Positions 13,564-18,881 of a stretch of DNA of 21,771 nt are shown in pieces. The number at the start of each line of letters is the position of its first letter. Position 1 is the first letter of the stretch. This DNA is from a virus: the IMG/VR virus record IMGVR_UViG_3300025652_000649, positions 1-21,771 of that record; one strand, given 5' to 3'. Made by a program: the position numbers and the translations under genes. The notes under the pieces are model-generated. The model searched no databases and had not been told where the DNA came from. It worked only from the letters and a program-made list of their open reading frames with translations.

Positions 13564-13935
13564 ATGCGGTGCGACTTAGTATGTAATATTGACAAAAAAG
13601 ACTTAACACAGATTAGAACAGGACTAAGACAGGCGTTTATTAGATCCAAGTATAAGGGCGCGTTCTTACGCTCCAAGCGTATTGAGATAGACCACTTTAA
13701 GAAGTGCGGTGGTTTGGCCAAACGTCCCCACGTCCGTTATAAGTGTGTTAAATGCACTGATTTATTTAAGGTTGATGAAATTAATGTAGATCATATTGAA
13801 AAAGTAGGGAGTTTTAAGGATATTTTAGAAGTTGATAGTTTCTTTTTTAGGATATTTTGTGAGTTCTCTAATTTGCAGATACTTTGTAAAAAATGCCACG
13901 CGCTCAAAACTAAGTATGAGAGAGCTACGTTCTGA
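13564..13935 (+). CDS. HNH endonuclease with CxxC zinc knuckles
   Basis: Predicted 123-aa nuclease. The HNH core is RYKCVKCTDLF (CxxC), VDEINVDHIEKVG (the Asp-His pair), then NLQILCKKCHALKT (CxxCH). Together these form a zinc-stabilised beta-beta-alpha-metal site. The N-terminal 50 residues are basic and probably bind DNA. It differs from the two NUMOD4-type HNH genes in this window and is more like general phage HNH proteins, some of which help packaging or resolve DNA. It is the only plus-strand gene between two minus-strand groups. The start has no strong ribosome binding site (TTGTAAACATG). A hairpin surrounds its stop codon. It could be a homing gene or a working endonuclease. Confidence 0.85.
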   Translation: MRCDLVCNIDKKDLTQIRTGLRQAFIRSKYKGAFLRSKRIEIDHFKKCGGLAKRPHVRYKCVKCTDLFKVDEINVDHIEKVGSFKDILEVDSFFFRIFCEFSNLQILCKKCHALKTKYERATF

Positions 13936-13947
13936 AAAACGAACGTA
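13926..13947. terminator. Hairpin around the HNH stop codon, weak terminator candidate
   Basis: TACGTTC (13926-13932) and GAACGTA (13941-13947) form a perfect 7-bp stem with an 8-nt loop containing the TGA stop. There is no T-run on either side, so it is not a classical intrinsic terminator. It sits between convergent genes and might act in both directions or stabilise the mRNA end. Confidence 0.35.
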
Positions 13948-13968
13948 ACCCCCATGACGCGTGAACTT

Positions 13969-14187
13969 CTAAGATCTTGAACTATTAAATTCTCTAATCA
14001 TTCTTTTTTCGTCCAATTTGTCCTGTTTATTCATTCTAGTATAATACTCTTCTCTTATTTCGCTTAACTCATTACTAAAATCAGTGCCATTCTCGTTTAC
14101 GTAGTAGGGAGCTGAATCCAGAACAAATTGTAATTTTGACGTGTTCCAAGACTTAAATTTAGAGTAGTATTTTTGAGGTTTATTCAT
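13969..14187 (-). CDS. Hypothetical protein (72 aa)
   Basis: Unknown 72-aa charged protein starting MNKPQKYYSKFKSWNTSKLQ, with helical, Arg/Glu-rich C-terminal segments (SEIREEYYTRMNKQDKLDEK). It has no membrane segment. ATG follows the stop of the 108-aa gene after one base, with no strong ribosome binding site of its own, so it depends on coupling. It is the last gene of this minus-strand group, convergent with the HNH gene. Confidence 0.65.
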   Translation of the reverse strand: MNKPQKYYSKFKSWNTSKLQFVLDSAPYYVNENGTDFSNELSEIREEYYTRMNKQDKLDEKRMIREFNSSRS

Positions 14188-14188
14188 G

Positions 14189-14515
14189 TTACCAACTTAG
14201 ACAGTAGTGAGTTCCGTCAGTTTCTTCCCATTGAAAGAGTGAATCTTCTTTATAATTGGTATCTGAGTAACTACTTGCTTCATCTGGTGAGATGATTTCA
14301 GCGTTAATAGCGTAATTATCAGCTAGGTTTGAAACGTCAATAAGGTCTGAAGTATTGACGCCGATATTACTTAATAGTTGGGCCATAGACTCTTTTTCGT
14401 TTGTAGTCATAGAATGATTAAAGTTTTTAGCGCGCACCTCAATACGATCTACTAAGTCCGTAGCTTGATCGATGTTTAAAAAGTTTACTTGGTGGTCTTC
14501 ATTATTGTTATACAT
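14189..14515 (-). CDS. Hypothetical acidic protein (108 aa)
   Basis: Unknown 108-aa acidic protein. It starts MYNNNEDHQVNFLNIDQATD, has helical stretches (RIEVRAKNFNHSM, KESMAQLLSNIG) and ends SLFQWEETDGTHYCLSW. It has a good ribosome binding site (AAAGGATACAAAATG). Upstream on the same strand is an intrinsic terminator, so its expression needs read-through or a promoter overlapping the 27 nt after the terminator. No family is recognised. Confidence 0.68.
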   Translation of the reverse strand: MYNNNEDHQVNFLNIDQATDLVDRIEVRAKNFNHSMTTNEKESMAQLLSNIGVNTSDLIDVSNLADNYAINAEIISPDEASSYSDTNYKEDSLFQWEETDGTHYCLSW

Positions 14516-14541
14516 TTTGTATCCTTTGGTTAGTTGGTGTT

Positions 14542-14569
14542 AAAAAAGGGAGAGCTATTAACTCTCCCC
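14542..14569 (-). terminator. Rho-independent terminator
   Basis: On the minus strand GGGAGAG (14568-14562) pairs with CTCTCCC (14554-14548) across a 7-nt loop and is followed by six T. It is a textbook intrinsic terminator just after the exported 86-aa protein gene. Confidence 0.9.
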
Positions 14570-14600
14570 AAGTACTCTTTGTTTCTGCTACTACTGCTCT

Positions 14601-14861
14601 CTATGACTTAGTTTTTTCTAGTAATGACTCGTATCTCTTTTTGGCATTTGCTAGTTTCATAGCGTCAACCTCTGATTTACTCAGTGCTTTTTTAGTCACT
14701 GTGCATTTAGTGCTTAAAGCCTCTTGAATTTTAGCTGATACACTTACGCCATTAATGTAAGCGGTCTTAGCTCCCTCTTTTTTTACATCGAGCTCAATTG
14801 TACAAGCTGAGTAAGATACTGTTGAAAGTGTAAGTAGTGCAATCGTGATTAATTTTTTCAT
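14601..14861 (-). CDS. Small exported protein (86 aa)
   Basis: Predicted secreted protein. MKKLITIALLTLSTVSYS is a typical Sec signal peptide, with cleavage probably after Ser18 just before ACTIELD. The Cys at +2 is not in a good lipobox. The mature part (about 68 aa) has two Cys, a strand-rich start and a Lys/Glu-rich helix at the end (DAMKLANAKKRYESLLEK). I use ATG 14861: it has AAAGGA 8 nt upstream and begins the signal peptide, whereas a start further upstream would bury it. Leader and start match those of the neighbouring exported 73-aa gene. It may act in the periplasm, for example against superinfection; this is inference. Confidence 0.75.
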   Translation of the reverse strand: MKKLITIALLTLSTVSYSACTIELDVKKEGAKTAYINGVSVSAKIQEALSTKCTVTKKALSKSEVDAMKLANAKKRYESLLEKTKS

Positions 14862-14980
14862 AGTAGTAGTCCTTTCAGGAATGACTTTAGTCATGTTCCC
14901 TTGGTTATGAGTCATTATTGACTCTGTTTATTATTTATATCATGTTAAGCGTTAAATTCAATATAGGGTGTAATAGTTAC

Positions 14981-15202
14981 CTAGTAGTCAGTTTCACATT
15001 CAGCTTGCATCTCAAGGATATCTCTCTCTTCTTCTTCTTCATGCTGAATTAAAACTTCTTCTTTACAGTCATTGATATCCTCTTGAGTAACGATATAAAC
15101 TGAGGCGTTAAAACCTGCTGAATCAAATTCACCTGTGTCTGCTGAATCAAAGGCTTGTGCTGAAGTTGATAAGATAAGTAGTAATAAGATTAAGTGTTTC
15201 AT
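14981..15202 (-). CDS. Small exported acidic protein (73 aa)
   Basis: Predicted secreted protein. MKHLILLLLILSTSAQA is a clean signal peptide with an AQA cleavage site. The mature part, about 56 aa, is strongly acidic (FDSADTGEFDSAG, later EEEEERDILEMQAE) with two Cys (NDCKEE, AECETD) that could form a disulfide. The ribosome binding site region AGGAACTACTACTATG is nearly the same as that of the 86-aa exported gene downstream. It is the first gene of the minus-strand group, right at the divergent promoter region, so it is likely expressed early. The role is unknown. Confidence 0.75.
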   Translation of the reverse strand: MKHLILLLLILSTSAQAFDSADTGEFDSAGFNASVYIVTQEDINDCKEEVLIQHEEEEERDILEMQAECETDY

Positions 15203-15387
15203 AGTAGTAGTTCCTCGTTAAGTGTTTTTAGTTGATAAGATAGTTATACAGGAAAATAAAAATAAATATATAGTAGTTGTAATATTTACAGCGTATGGCG
15301 TTAGATTGGTACTACTTGCAGTACTAATAAATAGGCGTTAAATTAAAAGTATTAGTATATATAGACAGGAATTAAGGGCTATTTAGT
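15203..15387. promoter_or_regulatory. Divergent promoter/operator region
   Basis: This 185-nt AT-rich region lies between divergently read genes. It holds an inverted repeat, GTACT/AGTAC (15309-15324), suited to a small dimeric regulator. Two copies of GGCGTTA(A/G)ATT lie at 15297 and 15334; GCGTTAAATT recurs at 14949. A -10-like TATATA at 15358 lies 17 nt after the second copy, so the repeat may occupy a -35 position for the plus-strand gene at 15388. None of this is proven beyond the sequence pattern. Confidence 0.45.
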
Positions 15388-15726
15388 ATGGACAATAAGT
15401 TGGAGACGATTAGAAATAAGGATTTACAGTCAGTTAAGAAAATCAGACGCGCATTTAGCAGGGCGAATAGTTTAGCTCTGAGTGTACTGGTTGAAGTAAT
15501 AAGTCGAGGTAATAGAGGGAATAGTGGTGGGTTAACAGAAAAACAGGCATGCTTACTACTCAACATAAACTATAAATTATTCAGATACTGGCTAGATAGT
15601 GGAGATCCAATAGCTACTAATAGAGTTAAGCATCAACTAGGTAGAGCAAGGGACTATAGATCTACTATTAAGAGAGAGAAGACTATAAGATCTATTAGTA
15701 GGACAGTGAGTAGACTAATAGAATGA
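15388..15726 (+). CDS. Small basic HTH-like protein (112 aa)
   Basis: Unknown 112-aa basic protein, the first plus-strand gene before the packaging block. The middle (GGLTEKQACLLLNINYKLFR then YWLDSGDPIA) reads like a MerR/Xis or terminase-type winged helix: a turn after the second helix, an aromatic residue in the recognition helix and an Arg/Lys-rich end. The N- and C-termini are Arg/Lys-rich helices (KSVKKIRRAF-like and TIRSISRTVSRLIE). It probably binds DNA, as a late regulator or a site-specific packaging partner. The ribosome binding site is weak (AAGGG about 11 nt upstream). Confidence 0.65.
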   Translation: MDNKLETIRNKDLQSVKKIRRAFSRANSLALSVLVEVISRGNRGNSGGLTEKQACLLLNINYKLFRYWLDSGDPIATNRVKHQLGRARDYRSTIKREKTIRSISRTVSRLIE

Positions 15727-15841
15727 GAAGAGAGAGGTCGTAAGTATAGGTAATCATAGATGTTTGTAGGGGGTAGCCTTGTAATATTAATAGCTTAGAA
15801 GGGGGGTGGGGGGCAAAGTTCGCGGTCTGTTTGATGGAGTG

Positions 15842-15880
15842 CCGACCCTCGCACAAACTTTTCAGATTTTTCCATTTTAG
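15842..15880. repeat. 39-bp tandem direct repeat, copy 1
   Basis: Starts CCGACCCTCGCACAAAC and ends TTCCATTTTAG. It is identical to 15885-15923, with a 4-nt spacer TCAA, so the period is 43 bp (about four helical turns). Confidence 0.95.
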
Positions 15881-15884
15881 TCAA

Positions 15885-15923
15885 CCGACCCTCGCACAAA
15901 CTTTTCAGATTTTTCCATTTTAG
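15885..15923. repeat. 39-bp tandem direct repeat, copy 2
   Basis: Identical to 15842-15880. It lies 111 nt before the terS start. Two copies on one face of the helix would suit binding by an oligomeric protein such as TerS. Confidence 0.95.
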
Positions 15924-15996
15924 CTACCTCCCTAATGATTCTAAGCAGTTATCCCACGTAAGTCACCTAAAACTCTACAAGCCCTTTCTAGCCCAC

Positions 15997-16026
15997 TTGC
16001 TTTTCCCTGTAAGTTTGGTTTATAGT
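15997..16026 (+). promoter_or_regulatory. Candidate late promoter, possibly leaderless terS transcript
   Basis: TATAGT (16021-16026) matches the sigma70 -10 at 5 of 6 positions. TTGCTT lies 18 nt upstream as a weak -35. Transcription would start at about 16033-16034, on the ATG of terS, which has no ribosome binding site. Confidence is limited by the poor -35. Confidence 0.35.
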
Positions 16027-16033
16027 TATCTGT

Positions 16034-16513
16034 ATGACACAAGTTACTAAAGTAGATAAGAAATTAGAAGAGAACGCCATTGATATATTGGATATGATAG
16101 CAGGTGGCGCAGACGAGAAAGCAGTTTGCGATCATTTCCATATAAGACGGGGTACGTTCGTTCAGTGGATGATTAAGTATCCGCCCTTTGAGTCAGCAGT
16201 AATTGAAGCTAGAAAGCAAAGAGCAGATAGTTTTCGCTCTATAATCCAGAATAGACTTTATGATGACAACGGCGACTTCATTACTTTGAACAAGGATGAT
16301 GTCCCAGGAGAGAAGTTAATCTTCGATAAGTTGAAATGGCTAGCGGAAGTGGATAATCCGGAGAAGTACGGGACTAAAGTTAAGCACGAAGGCGGTAGCA
16401 TTATGCCAGTTCAGATCGTAGTTGACACAGGAATAAAGAACAAAGAAGATAAAGCAATAGAAACTGAATCCACCGAAGTACCCGAAGAAGGCTACAAGGA
16501 TATGGATTTTTAA
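16034..16513 (+). CDS. terS: Terminase small subunit
   Basis: Predicted DNA-recognition subunit of the packaging motor (159 aa). The N-terminal HTH is DILDMIAGGADEKAVCDHF followed by IRRGTFVQWMIKYPPFE, of the type seen in TerS proteins. The middle is a helical oligomerisation region (ESAVIEARKQRADSFRSI). KWLAEVDNPEKYGTKVKHEG is the typical end of many phage TerS cores. The C-terminal tail is acidic and ends EEGYKDMDF, the shared Phe ending. No ribosome binding site precedes the ATG. It lies directly upstream of the packaging block and downstream of the tandem repeat it might bind. Confidence 0.85.
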   Translation: MTQVTKVDKKLEENAIDILDMIAGGADEKAVCDHFHIRRGTFVQWMIKYPPFESAVIEARKQRADSFRSIIQNRLYDDNGDFITLNKDDVPGEKLIFDKLKWLAEVDNPEKYGTKVKHEGGSIMPVQIVVDTGIKNKEDKAIETESTEVPEEGYKDMDF

Positions 16514-16527
16514 CAAAGAGAGGAAGT

Positions 16528-17025
16528 ATGAGTGACGCAATCGGAAAAGCATTAGGTAAGAGAGTATTGATGGAAGATGGGACTTGGATCTCAGTTAAGT
16601 CATTACCGAAAGACGTTCAAGATGAAATGTCTAATAACTCTAAGATAGCTGATGCACAAAGAAGAGACAAAGCATTAGCTAATAGTACTGACTTCAATAA
16701 GAAGAAAGACAATAAGATTGAAGCTGCTTTAAGAGCTGAGAACAATGAACTTAAAGATATGGTTAGAGCGCAAGGTGAGATGTTAGCAACTATTAATGCT
16801 AAGATGGAACTTGGGGCGGCTGTCGCTAAACCTGCTAGAATGGCTACCGGGGCTGAGCTTAAAACTGCTACCCCGAAGCCTAGAAAGCCAACTAAGAAAG
16901 AAAGCCTACAAGCACAATGTGAAGATAAAGGTCTTGAGTTTGAAGACTCTAATACTATCGCTGAATTAGAAGAATTGATTACAGAAGCGGAATTAGACGA
17001 GTTTGACCAAGCCGCAGAAGCTTAG
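16528..17025 (+). CDS. Hypothetical protein between terS and terL (165 aa)
   Basis: Unknown 165-aa protein. The N-terminus starts MSDAIGKALGKRVLMEDGTW. The middle is a charged coiled coil (KIEAALRAENNELKDMVRAQ), followed by an Ala/Pro/Lys linker (ATPKPRKPTKKESLQ). The C-terminus (QAQCEDKGLEFEDSNTIAEL then EELITEAE) resembles a SAP/HeH-like helix-extended-helix. It has a strong GAGGAAGT ribosome binding site. It may assist terminase or head assembly, which is inferred from position. Confidence 0.72.
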   Translation: MSDAIGKALGKRVLMEDGTWISVKSLPKDVQDEMSNNSKIADAQRRDKALANSTDFNKKKDNKIEAALRAENNELKDMVRAQGEMLATINAKMELGAAVAKPARMATGAELKTATPKPRKPTKKESLQAQCEDKGLEFEDSNTIAELEELITEAELDEFDQAAEA

Positions 17026-17027
17026 TA

Positions 17028-18467
17028 GTGCCTGATTGGTTAGGGAAGTATTCTAAAGATAAAGATATTATGTCCGAAGGACCTACTGTCGTTGGCATGG
17101 AACTTCCCTACAATCGGGAACTTAAGAAAGAGATTAAGAGAGTTGAGACAGGCTATTGCCCTAGACCGCTCCAAGCACTAATACATGCAAGCCTGAAGAG
17201 ATTCAATGTACTTGTATGTCACCGCCGTTTCGGTAAAACTATCCTATTGATAAATGAAACTATTAATAGGGGGTTAAAGAATCAACTACATAATCCACAA
17301 TATGCCTATGTCGCGCCTACCTACAAACAGGCAAAGATGATAGCATGGGAATATATTGTTGATTACACATCTTCGTTACCCGGAGTTAAAGTCAATAAGT
17401 CAGAACTATCAGTAGAGATACTGAGAGAAGGGACTAAAGATGCCAATGGTGCATGGCTCAAAAAGCCAGATAAAATTAAGTTTATGCTCCTTGGGGCTGA
17501 CAATCCCGATTCACTTAGAGGGATATATTTGGACGGGGCGGGTCTTGACGAATTCGCTCAATGCGACCCTATCATCTGGGGAGAGATTATACGTCCGGCA
17601 CTTGCTGATAGGAAGGGATGGGCAATATTTATTGGAACTCCCAAAGGACAGAATCACTTTTATAATAGATTAAAGAAAGCAGAGACACAGCCTGAGAACT
17701 GGTTCACAGCGATATATAAAGCTAGTGAAACTGGTGTTTTGCCTACAGAGGAACTTGAGGATATGATGTCCGATATGGAGCCTGAAGAGATCGAACAGGA
17801 ATTGGAGTGTTCGTTCCATGCGGCAGTTAGAGGATCTTACTACGGGGACGCCCTTCGAGAAATTGAAGAGAACGGGCAAATCCGAAGAGTCTTCCATAAC
17901 CCTAAATATCCGGTAGATACGCATTGGGATATAGGTATTGGGGATTCAACAGCGATTGTATTTAGACAAAAGATTAACGATACTTGGCATTACATTGACT
18001 ATTTGGAAGCAAACGGTAAAGGTGTTGAGTGGTATATAGATGAATTAGAAAAGAAGCCCTATGTTTATGGCCGCCATGTATGGCCACATGATGGGAAGAA
18101 TAAGGATTTCATAACTGGTCAATCAAGAGTTGAAGTAGTTAGAGAGTTGAAGCCGGGCTGGGAATGGCATATCCTAACCAAGCAAGGTCTAGACGATGGG
18201 ATCCAAGCAGCAAGAAGAAGATTAAAAACTTCTGTCTTTGACTCAGTAAAGTGTGTTAGACTCTTAGACTGTTTAAAGAATTACCAACGAGAATGGGATT
18301 CTAAGCTTATGTTATTCAGAGACAAGCCCAAACATGACTGGGCCTCTCATGGTGCTGATGCCTATAGATACGATGCCTTAGATGAAATAGACTCTAGGGA
18401 ATTGAAGAAAAGGCGAGATAGTTTGCCAAGAATGGCTGATAGCGACTATAATGAACTTGAGTACTAA
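17028..18467 (+). CDS. terL: Terminase large subunit
   Basis: Predicted ATPase-nuclease of the packaging motor (479 aa). The ATPase has Walker A CHRRFGKT (residues 64-71), an adenine or coupling region (YVAPTYKQAKMIAWEY) and Walker B with catalytic carboxylates YLDGAGLDEF (168-176). Motif III follows in FIGTPKGQNHFY. The RNase H-like nuclease has HWDIGIGDSTAIVF (Asp301 first acidic residue) and DWASHGADAYRY near 437 (last Asp). I use the GTG at 17028, two bases after the upstream stop; an ATG at codon 15 is the alternative. The C-terminus DSDYNELEY is a Tyr version of the tail ending TerS and the replication proteins. Confidence 0.95.
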   Translation: MPDWLGKYSKDKDIMSEGPTVVGMELPYNRELKKEIKRVETGYCPRPLQALIHASLKRFNVLVCHRRFGKTILLINETINRGLKNQLHNPQYAYVAPTYKQAKMIAWEYIVDYTSSLPGVKVNKSELSVEILREGTKDANGAWLKKPDKIKFMLLGADNPDSLRGIYLDGAGLDEFAQCDPIIWGEIIRPALADRKGWAIFIGTPKGQNHFYNRLKKAETQPENWFTAIYKASETGVLPTEELEDMMSDMEPEEIEQELECSFHAAVRGSYYGDALREIEENGQIRRVFHNPKYPVDTHWDIGIGDSTAIVFRQKINDTWHYIDYLEANGKGVEWYIDELEKKPYVYGRHVWPHDGKNKDFITGQSRVEVVRELKPGWEWHILTKQGLDDGIQAARRRLKTSVFDSVKCVRLLDCLKNYQREWDSKLMLFRDKPKHDWASHGADAYRYDALDEIDSRELKKRRDSLPRMADSDYNELEY

Positions 18468-18478
18468 GGAGATGATGT

Positions 18479-18880
18479 ATGGGCGCAATGGAGATATTTT
18501 CAGGAGTAAAGTCCTTTAGCAAGAAGCGAGATCTAGCGGTGCAAGCTGGATTCAATAAGCAAGAATTACAAGGCTTCATGAAGATGGCAGGTAGTCTAGC
18601 TTCTGCGACAAGTAGGGTAGATGCTTCTGCTGAAGGGTTCGGACCTCAATTTAAGTCTAGGGTCGTTGATAAGAAAGCCCTTGATGCCTCTAATAGACTG
18701 AACGCTTCTACAGATGTAGGATTCCAAGACAGAACATTTAATCAAGGCGAAAACCTATATACACAAGAGTTCTCAAAGGATCAAGTACAGGGTTTTATTA
18801 AAGCATTTAGCGCAAGACAAGACGAAGTATTCGGAAGACGGGCGCAACCCGGAGTCGTAAATCAAACAAGGCTAGTATAA
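18479..18880 (+). CDS. Hypothetical protein between terL and portal (133 aa)
   Basis: Unknown 133-aa protein with a strong AAGGAG ribosome binding site. It has an internal repeat: GFNKQELQGFMKMAG near residues 24-38 and EFSKDQVQGFIKAFSA near 97-112, both helical. The part between is Ser/Asn/Asp-rich and likely flexible. Two matching helical ends joined by a linker suggest a small adaptor or a minor virion protein. It starts 11 nt after terL and ends 1 nt before portal. Confidence 0.75.
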   Translation: MGAMEIFSGVKSFSKKRDLAVQAGFNKQELQGFMKMAGSLASATSRVDASAEGFGPQFKSRVVDKKALDASNRLNASTDVGFQDRTFNQGENLYTQEFSKDQVQGFIKAFSARQDEVFGRRAQPGVVNQTRLV

Positions 18881-18881
18881 A

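Larger units (their letters stand above)
15727..16033. other. Non-coding region upstream of terS, candidate cos/pac region
   Basis: This 307-nt region has no convincing gene. It starts purine-rich, includes GGGGG at 15769-15773 and the G-run GGGGGGTGGGGGG at 15801-15813, then a 39-bp perfect tandem repeat, and ends with a promoter-like sequence. Packaging signals of many tailed phages lie next to terS, and GC-rich cos overhangs stand out in AT-rich genomes. The role is inferred from place and composition. Confidence 0.5.

Noticed and set aside
15803-15923. Two short minus-strand ORFs starting MEKSEKFVRGS in each tandem repeat copy
   Set aside because: They are only 13 and 26 codons, identical because of the repeat, without ribosome binding sites, and run against the local gene direction.
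15842-15923. CRISPR-like array
   Set aside because: Only two repeats with a 4-nt spacer and no cas genes; it is a tandem repeat.
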